Notes under the pieces: model-generated
Told to the model about the DNA's origin: nothing
Databases searched by the model: none
What the model saw: only the letters and a program-made list of their open reading frames with translations
DNA from: Synechococcus sp. UW140
Lineage (GTDB): Bacteria; Cyanobacteriota; Cyanobacteriia; PCC-6307; Cyanobiaceae
Assembly: GCA_945860085.1 (NCBI GenBank)
Contig: CAMAPJ010000005.1
Span: 1 to 55,377 of the forward strand
Direction of reading: 5' to 3'
DNA: 55,377 nucleotides
Program-made: the position numbers and the translations under genes
Shown here: in pieces, positions 1 through 7,633 of the stretch
Position numbering within the stretch: position 1 is the first letter of the stretch
How the letters are laid out: the number at the start of each line of letters is the position of its first letter

Positions 1-197
1 CCTAGATCCTGATCGTTCCAAGCCGCGATACGGGCTTCGTTGAGATCCACCACCGTCACGGTGATGCTGGGGCAGTGGTCGGCAATCACCGCCATCGTCG
101 GTCCGCCGACGTAGCCCGCCCCCAGGCAGCAGATTTGGCGGATCGGAGCTGATTGGCCTGAGGGAGTCCCTGCTGAACCAAGAGTGGAACGGCTCAT
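1..197 (-). CDS. UDP-glucose 6-dehydrogenase, N-terminal part (cut by window edge)
   Basis: Only the first 65 codons are inside the window. UDP-glucose dehydrogenases oxidise UDP-glucose to UDP-glucuronate with NAD+, in the cytoplasm. After about 20 polar residues the frame reads [14 protein letters not shown], the Rossmann GxGxxG loop in the form used by this family (CC[10 protein letters not shown]), then a strand ending VVDLNEARI where the acidic residue would hold the NAD ribose. The ATG overlaps the uxs stop by four bases (ATGA), so the two are probably co-translated. The product would be the substrate of the uxs enzyme next door. Family call is firm for so short a piece, but the catalytic half is not visible. 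Confidence 0.85.
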   Translation of the reverse strand, partial: MSRSTLGSAGTPSGQSAPIRQICCLGAGYVGGPTMAVIADHCPSITVTVVDLNEARIAAWNDQDL

Positions 198-1120
198 GCG
201 AGGGCGGCGCGGAAATGGGCGATGGTGGGCTCTAGGCCCTGGTCGAGGCTGACCGTGGGCTGCCAGCCAAGCTGTGCGCGGGCCAGGTCGATCACCGGCT
301 GACGTTGCAAGGGATCATCGGCGGGCAAGGGCTGGTAGATCAGCTCCAGGGCAGGATTGATGCGTTCGCGCACCTTTTCTGCTAACTGACGGATGGTGAA
401 TTCGCCGGGATTACCGATATTGATCGGCCCGCGATGAGATCCGTTCATCAGGCGGATCAGCCCCTCGACCAGGTCATCCACATAGCAGAAGGAGCGCGTC
501 TGGGATCCGGTTCCGTAGAGCGTCAACGGCTGGCTACGCAGGGCCTGGACGATGAAGTTGCTGACCACGCGGCCGTCATCCGGCAGCATGCGCGGACCGT
601 AGGTGTTGAAAATCCGCACGATGCGAATCTCCACGCCATGCATGCGCTGATAGTCAAAACAAAGGGTTTCTGCCACCCGTTTGCCCTCGTCGTAGCAAGC
701 GCGGATGCCATGGGTGTTGACATTGCCGCGATAGCTCTCGGGCTGGGGATGGACCTCCGGATCGCCATAGACCTCCGAGGTGCTGGCGAGCAGCAAGCGT
801 GCCCCCACCCGGCGCGCCAGGCCAAGCATGTTGTAGGTACCGATGAAGCTGGTTTTGGCGGTCTTAATGGGGTTGTGCTGGTAGTGCACCGGGGAGGCGG
901 GGCAGGCCAGGTGCCAGATGCGGTCCACCTCTAGGCGGATCGGCTCGGTCACGTCGTGGCGGATCAGCTCGAAATTGGGGTGGCCGATCCACTGGCTCAC
1001 ATTGGCCTTACGGCCGGTGAAGTAGTTGTCGAGGCAGATCACTTCCTCGCCAGCGGCCATCAGCCGGTCCACCAAGTGGGAGCCGACAAAGCCGGCGCCG
1101 CCGGTGATCAGGTTGCGCAT
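194..1120 (-). CDS. UDP-glucuronate decarboxylase (UDP-xylose synthase)
   Basis: Short-chain dehydrogenase-type sugar-nucleotide enzyme of 308 aa that converts UDP-glucuronate to UDP-xylose using bound NAD+. From the ATG at 1120 it has the NAD loop GGAGFVG (residues 7-13), the TSEVYG strand carrying the catalytic Thr/Ser (114-119) and the YxxxK pair as Y143/K147. The following segment [11 protein letters not shown] is the usual signature of bacterial UXS enzymes. A GTG at 1132 would add four residues. Neither start has a clear Shine-Dalgarno sequence. It lies 99 bp after fcl and overlaps ugd by four bases, so it is the third gene of a minus-strand nucleotide-sugar cluster. The xylose presumably goes into surface polysaccharide, which is inference. 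Confidence 0.93.
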   Translation of the reverse strand: MRNLITGGAGFVGSHLVDRLMAAGEEVICLDNYFTGRKANVSQWIGHPNFELIRHDVTEPIRLEVDRIWHLACPASPVHYQHNPIKTAKTSFIGTYNMLGLARRVGARLLLASTSEVYGDPEVHPQPESYRGNVNTHGIRACYDEGKRVAETLCFDYQRMHGVEIRIVRIFNTYGPRMLPDDGRVVSNFIVQALRSQPLTLYGTGSQTRSFCYVDDLVEGLIRLMNGSHRGPINIGNPGEFTIRQLAEKVRERINPALELIYQPLPADDPLQRQPVIDLARAQLGWQPTVSLDQGLEPTIAHFRAALA

Positions 1121-1197
1121 GGGGGAAGCCACGGGAGCGAGGAGTCGGGAAAGGATGGAAGCTGCAGGACTGGCTTGGAGCCATTCGATCGGGGTGT

Positions 1198-1227
1198 ACC
1201 TGGCTTGAGCGAACCTGGCTTAAAGCC
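1198..1227. repeat. 15-bp imperfect tandem repeat over the fcl stop codon
   Basis: Two adjacent units begin ACCTGGCTT (1198-1212 and 1213-1227). A looser third copy begins at about 1170. The fcl stop codon (1220-1222, minus strand) lies inside the second unit. It is one of a series of such repeats at gene ends in this window. Confidence 0.55.
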
Positions 1228-2218
1228 GGAGTTCGCCGCTGGCCAACTGCTGGCGGAACTGGGTCACGGTGCTGGTCAACCCCTTGGCCAGGGGAATGCG
1301 GGCCCGCCAGCCCAGGGCGGCCAGGCGACTGACATCCAGTTGTTTTTTGGGGGTGCCATCGGGCTTGCTGGTGTCCCAGAGAATCTCGCCCTGGTAATCC
1401 GTGGCCCCGGCCACTGATTCAGCCAGCTCCCGGATCGTTAGATCCAAGCCCGTGCCCACATTGAGATGTTGCAGCTCTCCTGCAGCCGGCTGAAAGTGCT
1501 CAAGCGCAAATACACAAGCCTCGCCCAGGTCATCGACATGCAGGAATTCGCGCAATGGCGTGCCTGTGCCCCAGCAGGTGACGCTCGGTTCGCCAGCGGC
1601 CTGGGCCCCATGGAAGCGCCGAATCAGGGCGGGCATGACATGGCTGTTGGTGGGGTGGTAGTTATCACCCGGGCCATAGAGATTGGTGGGCATCAGGCTG
1701 ATCGCATCGAAGCCCTCCTGCTGGCGTAAGGCGTGGCACAGTTCGATGCCGGCGATCTTGGCGATCGCATACCACTCATTGGTGGGCTCTAGGGGGCCGC
1801 TGAGCAGGGCCTCCTCGCGGATCGGCTGCTCGGCGAATTTGGGGTAGATGCAGCTGCTGCCCAGAAACAGCAGCCGCCGCGCTCCCTGGCGCCAGGCGGC
1901 CTCAATCACATGGTTCTGGATCTTGAGGTTCTCGAGCAGGAAGTCAGCCGGGTAGGTGCTGTTGGCCAGAATCCCGCCCACTTTGGCCGCCGCCAGCACC
2001 ACCACGTCAGGCCTGTGGGCTCCAAACCAGCTGGTCACCGCTGCCGGATCAAGCAGATCGAGGCTGCTGCGCTCAGCGCTTATCAGGTTGCCGTAGCCGC
2101 TTGCTTGCAGGGCCCGCACGATGGCGCCGCCGGCCATGCCCCGGTGGCCCGCCACAAAGATGCGATCTGAGGAGTGGATCAGGGCTTGGCTCGGAGCTGG
2201 GGTCGGGGCCGGCTGCAT
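1220..2218 (-). CDS. fcl: GDP-L-fucose synthase
   Basis: Epimerase/reductase of 332 aa that turns GDP-4-keto-6-deoxy-mannose into GDP-L-fucose with NADPH. The nucleotide loop is GHRGMAG (24-30), the form specific to GDP-fucose synthases. SSCIYP follows at 121-126, and the catalytic Y150/K154 pair sits in NEWYAIAK. An N-terminal tail of about 18 residues precedes the first strand, slightly longer than usual. The start is coupled to gmd by a TGATG overlap at 2216-2220, so both enzymes of the two-step pathway are translated from one message. The gene ends in a short tandem repeat. Also known as wcaG. Confidence 0.95.
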   Translation of the reverse strand: MQPAPTPAPSQALIHSSDRIFVAGHRGMAGGAIVRALQASGYGNLISAERSSLDLLDPAAVTSWFGAHRPDVVVLAAAKVGGILANSTYPADFLLENLKIQNHVIEAAWRQGARRLLFLGSSCIYPKFAEQPIREEALLSGPLEPTNEWYAIAKIAGIELCHALRQQEGFDAISLMPTNLYGPGDNYHPTNSHVMPALIRRFHGAQAAGEPSVTCWGTGTPLREFLHVDDLGEACVFALEHFQPAAGELQHLNVGTGLDLTIRELAESVAGATDYQGEILWDTSKPDGTPKKQLDVSRLAALGWRARIPLAKGLTSTVTQFRQQLASGELRL

Positions 2219-3420
2219 CAGGCCAGGCCTCCATTGCGTTCGGCGGCTGCGGCCACGGCCGCCGGGTTGGTGGGCGGGTTCTCCATCGATCCCACCACGT
2301 TGAAGCCTTTACGGCGCAGCAGGGCTTCCTTCGCGGCTTCCTGCTTGTCGCAGCTCACCATCTCCGCCACCAGCTCTTCCAAGGTGGTGGTAGGGGTCCA
2401 GCCCAGGGCCTCCCGGGCCCGGGTCGGATCGCCCAGCAGGGTTTCCACCTCGGCGGGCCGGAAGTAGCGAGGATCGATGCGCACTACGACGGCGCCCGTG
2501 TCGGCGCGGCGGCCCGTTTCCTCGAGGCCCTCGCCGCTCCAGAGGATGGCCGCTGCGCCACCGCTGGCCCCACCGCCCCCGGCCGGATCGCTGCCGCCCC
2601 AGCCCAATTGCTGGGCGGCCAGCTCAATGAAGCGCCGCACGCTCTCCTGGCGGCCGGTGGCGATCACAAAGTCCTGGGGGCTGTCCTGTTGCAGCATGCG
2701 CCATTGCATCTCCACATAGTCGCGGGCATGGCCCCAGTCCCGCAGGGAATCAAGGTTTCCCATGAACAGGCATTGATCGAGGCCGGCATCGATGCGGGCC
2801 AAGCCTCGGGTGATTTTGCGGGTTACAAAGGTTTCACCACGCCGCGGACTTTCATGGTTGAAGAGAATACCGTTGCAGGCATACATGCCATAGGCCTCGC
2901 GGTAATTCACCGTGATCCAGTAGGCATAGAGCTTGGCCACCCCGTAGGGACTGCGCGGATAAAAGGGGGTTGTTTCCTTCTGGGGGGTTTCTTGAACAAG
3001 TCCATAGAGCTCACTGGTGCTTGCCTGGTAGATGCGGGTTTTCGCGCTCAGGCCCAGCATTCGCACTGCCTCAAGGATGCGCAGGGTGCCGAGGGCATCG
3101 GAGTTGGCGGTATATTCCGGTGCCTCGAAACTCACCGCCACATGGCTCTGGGCGCCCAGGTTGTAGATCTCATCGGGCTGCACCTGCTGGATGATGCGGA
3201 TCAGGTTGGTGCTGTCGGTTAAATCGCCGTAATGAAGCACCAAGCGCGGATCGAGTTCGTGGGGATCTTGGTAGAGGTGGTCGATCCGGGCCGTGTTGAA
3301 GCTGCTAGCCCGCCGCTTGATGCCATGCACCACATAGCCCTTCTCCAGCAGTAACTCAGCTAGATAGCTGCCGTCCTGGCCAGTGATGCCGGTGATCAGG
3401 GCTGTTTTGAGCGGGGGCAT
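2218..3420 (-). CDS. gmd: GDP-mannose 4,6-dehydratase
   Basis: First enzyme of the GDP-fucose branch, removing water from GDP-mannose with bound NADP+. Domain order is standard: GITGQDG (11-17), YNLGAQSHV (86-94), STSELYG (134-140), and the catalytic Y159/K163 in SPYGVAK, then the [14 protein letters not shown] block. At 400 aa it is longer than many family members because of a Gly/Ala-rich insert at about 276-290 and a C-terminal tail after the last helix. The insert falls before the conserved [12 protein letters not shown] region, probably in a surface loop. The ATG at 3420 is the only sensible start. The cluster is transcribed leftwards from here. Confidence 0.95.
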   Translation of the reverse strand: MPPLKTALITGITGQDGSYLAELLLEKGYVVHGIKRRASSFNTARIDHLYQDPHELDPRLVLHYGDLTDSTNLIRIIQQVQPDEIYNLGAQSHVAVSFEAPEYTANSDALGTLRILEAVRMLGLSAKTRIYQASTSELYGLVQETPQKETTPFYPRSPYGVAKLYAYWITVNYREAYGMYACNGILFNHESPRRGETFVTRKITRGLARIDAGLDQCLFMGNLDSLRDWGHARDYVEMQWRMLQQDSPQDFVIATGRQESVRRFIELAAQQLGWGGSDPAGGGGASGGAAAILWSGEGLEETGRRADTGAVVVRIDPRYFRPAEVETLLGDPTRAREALGWTPTTTLEELVAEMVSCDKQEAAKEALLRRKGFNVVGSMENPPTNPAAVAAAAERNGGLA

Positions 3421-3581
3421 GGACAGGGCAACGCAATGAAGGAATGAGAAGGATCAATCGCAGGGCATCGGGGTCAGCCGTTAGAACGGCGATCCGTCCC
3501 AGGCAGCTCTGGATCCCCGCGCCGCCTGTATTGGGCTGCGGCCCTGATTCTGCCTGACCAGGTCCGCCCGCATTGCGCGGC

Positions 3582-3890
3582 TCAGTCCTGCTCCCGGCTT
3601 GGCCCTGTCTCCAGGAGCTGGTTGATGCGCTGGGCCAGGGCTAGGTCGAGGTTGCTGAGGCCACCGAGATCGTGGGTGCTGAGGTTGATCACCAGCCGGT
3701 TCCAGCTGTTGCTCCAATCGGGATGATGGCCCAGGGCCTCGGCCACAAGGGCCACCTGGGCCATGAAGCCAAAGGCACCCACGAAATCGGCAAAGCGCAG
3801 CTCCCGGTGTAGGCGCCCCGCCCTTAGTTGCCAGCCGGGCAGGTTGTCGGCCAATCCAGCGACCGTTTCGGCGCTGAGTAGGTGGGCCAT
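3582..3890 (-). CDS. Pterin-4a-carbinolamine dehydratase
   Basis: Small cytoplasmic enzyme (102 aa from the ATG at 3890) that dehydrates 4a-hydroxy-tetrahydropterins. The family signature is visible: the REL(R)F stretch, then GHHPDWSN with the adjacent catalytic histidines, and a C-terminal NLSTHDLGGLSNLDLALAQRIN block that matches the usual last strand and helix. In-frame ATGs at 3914 and 3935 would add 8 or 15 residues. The 3890 start gives the usual family length. In cyanobacteria without phenylalanine hydroxylase its role is uncertain. A weak short hairpin is present at 3477-3490, between this gene's end and gmd. Confidence 0.9.
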   Translation of the reverse strand: MAHLLSAETVAGLADNLPGWQLRAGRLHRELRFADFVGAFGFMAQVALVAEALGHHPDWSNSWNRLVINLSTHDLGGLSNLDLALAQRINQLLETGPSREQD

Positions 3891-3950
3891 GGCGGGGATG
3901 CAGCGGCTGCTCATTCCAGCAAATCCTGCCTGCACTCAGATCTGGGCGGG

Positions 3951-4505
3951 CTAGCCCTGGGCTCCTACTTCCTTGGCCAGGGCTAGCTCATGGAGCCGAT
4001 CGATCAGCAGATCGAGCTCGGTATCGTCCTCGGGATCGCTGACAAGGGCGGAGCGGCGCTGCACTTCTGCCGCCAGCCGTTCGGCGTTGCGGCGGGCCAG
4101 CAGGGCGCTGGGACTGGAGCCGCTCTGGCGCATCCCCTCAGGCTTGCTCCCAGCCGCCGGTGCGATCGAAGCCCCTAGGGGCGCGGCGCGGTCATGCCTG
4201 GATCCAGGTCCGCCATCCCCGCTATCAAGGCAGCTCTCAAGGAGGCCATCGGTGCTGCCATCAATCCGGCCCGAATTCGGGCTAGTTGTGAGGTGTGCAG
4301 CGGGGGCATCACGGCCACCCATGGGGGCGGAGCCTGCCCCGTTGGGCTGGGGCCCTACCGGGCCTCCCGCCGGTGCGAGGGCCGCCACCAACTGGGCCAA
4401 CGTGGTCTTCAGGCCAGCTAGCTCCAGGCGCATCCCCGCCACTTCGTGGGCGAGCTGGTGGAGCCCGGCGTCAGACTCTGCGGATTCGGGGCGCCGTTGC
4501 GCCAT
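3951..4505 (-). CDS. Coiled-coil protein of unknown function
   Basis: No family recognised. From the ATG at 4505 the product is 184 aa. Residues 11-42 form a heptad-like helix (LHQLAHEVAGMRLEL and on), then about 80 residues of Gly/Pro/Ser-rich linker, then a basic helix with ARRNAERLAAEV and an acidic C-terminal helix rich in Asp, Glu and Leu (about 155-180). The layout of two helices joined by a disordered linker suggests a structural or adaptor protein. The frame is open up to 4691, but that extra stretch is Arg/Ser/Pro-rich and overlaps the opposite-strand promoter area, so it was left out. It is 60 bp upstream of the pterin dehydratase and may be co-transcribed with it. Confidence 0.6.
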   Translation of the reverse strand: MAQRRPESAESDAGLHQLAHEVAGMRLELAGLKTTLAQLVAALAPAGGPVGPQPNGAGSAPMGGRDAPAAHLTTSPNSGRIDGSTDGLLESCLDSGDGGPGSRHDRAAPLGASIAPAAGSKPEGMRQSGSSPSALLARRNAERLAAEVQRRSALVSDPEDDTELDLLIDRLHELALAKEVGAQG

Positions 4506-4754
4506 GGAGCCTCGAGCCAGGGTGGGGAGCCATCTTGCCTGGCGGGCCCTAGGGCGTGGACCGGCTTCGGGCTGCGGGTTTCGGGCTTCTCGGCGACTAG
4601 TCCAGCGGCTCCTAGAGCTGCGGCTTCGAGCGCTTGGGCTGTAGCCGCGTTGATGGCAGGGGCTCGGCTGCGCAGCCTCGGGGCTGGCCACTCCACTCCT
4701 TGCCGATTGGCCCCATCGGGCCAGACTCGGCCTGCACCAGCTCCCTCTTCTGCC

Positions 4755-5009
4755 ATGGGCCGCCCTTCCTTGTCCCGCCTGGCCCTTCTATTGGTCGGCA
4801 GCATCGCCTCCGTCGTCGTTGTGCCCTCGGCCCGGGCCCAGCGGGTCGTGCCCAAACTTCAGGTGGTTTGTCCCATGGGCTATGTGGATACCTTCAACGG
4901 CAAGTGTTCGACCCTGGGGTTGATGACCTACACGGTGACGCCGACCCGGGGGAAGGCTTGCTTGGAGGGCTGGATGAATGTCGGTGGCGGTTACTGCCGC
5001 AGGAAATAG
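4755..5009 (+). CDS. Secreted 84-aa protein with two C-x11-C motifs, function unknown
   Basis: The ATG at 4755 gives a clear signal peptide: a short basic n-region, a hydrophobic run LALLLVGSIASVVVV and an AxA cleavage site (SARA, residue 28). The mature part of 56 aa holds four cysteines in two similar motifs, C-P-M-G-Y-x7-C and C-L-E-G-W-x7-C. This looks like an internal duplication with each half able to form a disulfide. The end is basic (CRRK). The frame is open from 4446, but the upstream part lacks protein-like composition. It belongs to a conserved picocyanobacterial type of small exported protein that I cannot tie to a function. Confidence 0.7.
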   Translation: MGRPSLSRLALLLVGSIASVVVVPSARAQRVVPKLQVVCPMGYVDTFNGKCSTLGLMTYTVTPTRGKACLEGWMNVGGGYCRRK

Positions 5010-5054
5010 GGGCGATGCCCCAGGCTGCGGCCGCCCTTTGGATCGCTGAGCGCC

Positions 5055-5801
5055 ATGGCTGAGTTGCTCGTGCTGCAGCACCTGCCCCTAGAAGGTCCAG
5101 GCCTGATTGGCACCTGCGCCGTCGAGCGAGGCCACACGGTCAGCGTGGTGGATCTTTCCAGCGGCGCGGCCCTGCCCCCCGCTTGTTCGCCCGGCCAGAT
5201 CCTGGTGGTGATGGGCGGACCGATGGGGGTGGGCGATCTCGGCAATCCGGCCTATCCCTGGCTTACCGCTGAGCTCGAGCTACTGCGTCAGCGCCTGGCC
5301 CAGCAGGCACCGGTGCTGGGCATTTGCTTAGGCGCCCAACTTCTGGCTGCCGCCGCTGGCGGTGGCGCCGAACCCCTTTGGGTGGGCGATCCGCCCCGGC
5401 CCCTGCGGGAGGTGGGCTGGGGGGCCGTGACCTTCACGGCCCCGGCGGCCGATGAACCGGTGTTGAGCGGGCTTTCGGCCAGTGAGCTGGTGCTCCATTG
5501 GCATGGCGACCGCATCGTTCTGCCGGCCGAGGCCGTGTTGCTGGCCTCGAGCCTCCATTGCCGCGAGCAGGCTTTCCGCATCGGCCAGCACGCCTGGGGC
5601 CTGCAGTTTCATATCGAGCTGGAGGCAGCCGGCCTCGACGCCTGGCTGGCCGATGACGCCGACTACGTCCGCGAGGCCCTCGGACCCGCCGGGGCCGAGC
5701 GGATCCGTGATGGGGCCGCCCGCTGGGGTGAGGCGGTGTCGATCAGTGGCCGGCGTTTCATCCATAACCTGTTGGCCCAAATGGAGGCGGCCCTGGCGTG
5801 A
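5055..5801 (+). CDS. Class I glutamine amidotransferase-like protein (GMP-synthase-like)
   Basis: A 248-aa stand-alone glutamine amidotransferase domain. The oxyanion strand is MGGPMG (53-58), the nucleophile elbow GICLGAQLLA places Cys91 in the catalytic position, and the His/Glu pair is H186 and E188 in WGLQFHIE. All three catalytic residues are present, so glutaminase activity is expected. The domain resembles the amidotransferase-like proteins often annotated as GMP synthase, but there is no ATP-pyrophosphatase domain, so it cannot be GuaA. The acceptor substrate is unknown. The ATG at 5055 lies 45 bp after the secreted protein. The codon preference is ordinary. Confidence 0.85.
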   Translation: MAELLVLQHLPLEGPGLIGTCAVERGHTVSVVDLSSGAALPPACSPGQILVVMGGPMGVGDLGNPAYPWLTAELELLRQRLAQQAPVLGICLGAQLLAAAAGGGAEPLWVGDPPRPLREVGWGAVTFTAPAADEPVLSGLSASELVLHWHGDRIVLPAEAVLLASSLHCREQAFRIGQHAWGLQFHIELEAAGLDAWLADDADYVREALGPAGAERIRDGAARWGEAVSISGRRFIHNLLAQMEAALA

Positions 5802-5834
5802 GGGCCCAGTAGATGGTTGTACGGATCCTGTGTT

Positions 5835-6350
5835 TTAAAAACGCCGGTTGATCTGGCCTGTAGCTAGCTGGGTTTCCATCAACAGCAGCAGCAGGGTCGC
5901 CATCAGGCTCCCCATCGCAATCACAAATAGGGGGACAACGATGGCGGCTAGGTCCAGGGCTGCCATGGCACTGACGAACGTGACCGCCACCACCGCCGCC
6001 ACCAGCAGGCCCGTGACGGTGGCGGTCTGGATCGCTCGGTTGAGTAGGCCCATGCGCCGCTTCTGGATCTGCAGGTCCTTGTCTAGGCGGCGGGCATGGG
6101 CCAGGTGGGTGTCCAGTTGTTGGTCCTGGAGTGAGCGGGCCCGATCGATCACCCGCGAGAGCCGGTTGGTAAGCACCCCCAGCAGCCCGGAGATGCCCGT
6201 GACCAGAAAGACCGGCGCCACCGACAACTGGATCGCCTTGGCCAGACCAATCACTGGCGCGTGTTCCGAGCCGGTGGCGACGGCAAGCAGGTTGACGAGC
6301 GGCCCAAGGCTTGGGGCGCCGATCAGTTCAGAGAGGGCCAGGGGGAACAC
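5835..6350 (-). CDS. DUF2721 family membrane protein
   Basis: The 171-aa product from the GTG at 6350 contains the DUF2721 core: a first helix ending PVFLVTGISGLLGVLTNRLSRVIDR, a basic cytoplasmic loop with KDLQIQKRR, then two C-terminal hydrophobic segments (TVTGLLVAAVVAVTFVSAMAAL and LAAIVVPLFVIAMGSLMATLLLLL). Three membrane segments are likely. Function is not known for the family. The frame stays open to an ATG at 6458 whose codon overlaps the osmC start in a CCATGG palindrome. That extension is Cys-rich and unlike the family, so the shorter form was chosen, although no Shine-Dalgarno sequence decides it. Confidence 0.75.
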   Translation of the reverse strand: MFPLALSELIGAPSLGPLVNLLAVATGSEHAPVIGLAKAIQLSVAPVFLVTGISGLLGVLTNRLSRVIDRARSLQDQQLDTHLAHARRLDKDLQIQKRRMGLLNRAIQTATVTGLLVAAVVAVTFVSAMAALDLAAIVVPLFVIAMGSLMATLLLLLMETQLATGQINRRF

Positions 6351-6456
6351 AGGCAGGCAGGAGAGGCAACAAGCAAAACCGGCAACAGACCAAGACCGGC
6401 AAGCTAGGTCGTCCTTGCCAGTCTGGAGCGCGCAGCCCACCCTCCCCGCACCCGCC

Positions 6457-6858
6457 ATGGTTTCAATCGTTTGCGACTACCTGGGCGCCCTGCGCTGCCA
6501 GGCCGAACACGGCCCTTCGGGGTCGCGCCTGGAGACGGACGCGCCCCTCGACAACCAGGGCAAGGGGGAGCGCTTTTCGCCCACCGATCTGGTGGCGACG
6601 GCCCTGGCCAGTTGCGTCCTCACCGTGATGGGGATCACCGCTGAACGCCATGGCTGGGCCCTGGAAGGCTGCAGCGCCCGGGTGGAGAAAACGATGACGA
6701 CCGCCGGCCGGCGCAAGATCGCCAAGCTGGAGCTCTGGATCCAGCTGCCGGCCGCCCTAGAGGACCAGGCGCGAGCGGTGCTCCAGCGCGCTGCCCAGGG
6801 CTGCCCGGTGAAGGAGAGCCTGGAGGGGGCCGTGGCGATGGAGCTGCACTGGATCTGA
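6457..6858 (+). CDS. OsmC family peroxiredoxin-like protein
   Basis: A 133-aa cytoplasmic protein of the OsmC/Ohr fold, which reduces organic hydroperoxides with a Cys pair. The first redox cysteine is C53 in the conserved block SPTDLVATALASCVLTVMG, and the second is C116 in AAQGCPVKESL. Spacing and the YLG/D-rich start fit the OsmC/YhfA side better than Ohr. A membrane-protein gene is transcribed away from it on the other strand, so the promoter must lie within that gene's start region. Its stop codon lies in the first unit of a 15-bp tandem repeat. Confidence 0.87.
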   Translation: MVSIVCDYLGALRCQAEHGPSGSRLETDAPLDNQGKGERFSPTDLVATALASCVLTVMGITAERHGWALEGCSARVEKTMTTAGRRKIAKLELWIQLPAALEDQARAVLQRAAQGCPVKESLEGAVAMELHWI

Positions 6859-6929
6859 GCGGGCCACTGCTGAGCGGGCCGCTGCTGGGCGGGCAGCTCC
6901 TCTGGGGAAGCCCCTCTGAGGAGAAGCCC
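6855..6929. repeat. 15-bp degenerate tandem repeat (5 units) starting at the osmC stop codon
   Basis: Units at 6855, 6870, 6885, 6900 and 6915. The first two match at 14 of 15 bases (CTGAGCGGGCC-A/G-CTG), the third at about 12, and the last two are strongly decayed. The osmC TGA is 6856-6858. The array fills most of the spacer before ppa. Confidence 0.7.
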
Positions 6930-6979
6930 TAGGGCACTCCGTAGGATGCCTCCCAGCTCCATTGAGGCCTCCGCTCGCC

Positions 6980-7567
6980 ATGGCGAACATCGACCACGCC
7001 CCCAGCCGCACGATGCTCAACCTGTTGCATGTGTTGCCGGCCTTCGCTGATGAGGGCGACTTGCGCCTTAATGCCATCGTTGAGTTGAACTCCAACACGA
7101 TCAACAAATACGAGCTGATCACCGAAACCGGCCAGCTCAAGCTTGATCGGGTCGGTTATTCCTCCTTGGCCTATCCCTTCGCCTACGGCTGCATTCCCCG
7201 CACCTGGGATGAAGATGGTGACCCCCTTGACATCGAAATCGTTGGCGTCACCGAGCCCCTGGTGCCTGGATCCTTGGTCGAGGCCCGCATCATCGGCATC
7301 ATGACTTTTGATGATGGCGGTGAAGTGGATGACAAGGTCATTGCCGTGTTAGCTGATGACAAGCGCATGGATCACATCACTAGCTATGAGCAACTGGGTG
7401 CCCACTGGAAAACCGAAACCCAGTACTACTGGGAGCATTACAAGGATCTCAAAAAGCCCGGCACCTGCAAGGTGAATGACTTCTTGGACGTGGCAGCAGC
7501 TGTCACGATCATCAAGGAATGCGAGCAGCGCTACCTCGATACCATCGAAGCCAAATTGGTGAATTGA
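6980..7567 (+). CDS. ppa: Inorganic pyrophosphatase (family I)
   Basis: Soluble Mg2+-dependent enzyme of 195 aa that hydrolyses pyrophosphate and so drives biosynthetic reactions. The family signature DEDGDPLD is at 77-84 with the three metal-binding aspartates. The substrate-binding K/Y residues (NKYELI, YPFAYGCIP) and the later DDKVIAVLADDKR segment are also in place. The ATG at 6980 was chosen over an in-frame TTG at 6962 because family members begin near this point. An N-terminal extension of about 15 residues before LLHVLPAF is typical of cyanobacterial enzymes. Convergent with the ClC gene, leaving only 66 bp. Confidence 0.96.
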   Translation: MANIDHAPSRTMLNLLHVLPAFADEGDLRLNAIVELNSNTINKYELITETGQLKLDRVGYSSLAYPFAYGCIPRTWDEDGDPLDIEIVGVTEPLVPGSLVEARIIGIMTFDDGGEVDDKVIAVLADDKRMDHITSYEQLGAHWKTETQYYWEHYKDLKKPGTCKVNDFLDVAAAVTIIKECEQRYLDTIEAKLVN

Positions 7568-7633
7568 GCCTCAGCGATGGGCCAGGCTTTAGTCGCGCCA
7601 GGCTCATCCATGGGCCTAGCTAGGGGGACCTGG

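Noticed and set aside
2101-3222. Plus-strand open frame opposite gmd
   Set aside because: Mirror of gmd codons, with no protein family features.
5055-5801. Assignment as GMP synthase (GuaA)
   Set aside because: Only the amidotransferase domain is present. The ATP-pyrophosphatase and dimerisation domains are missing.
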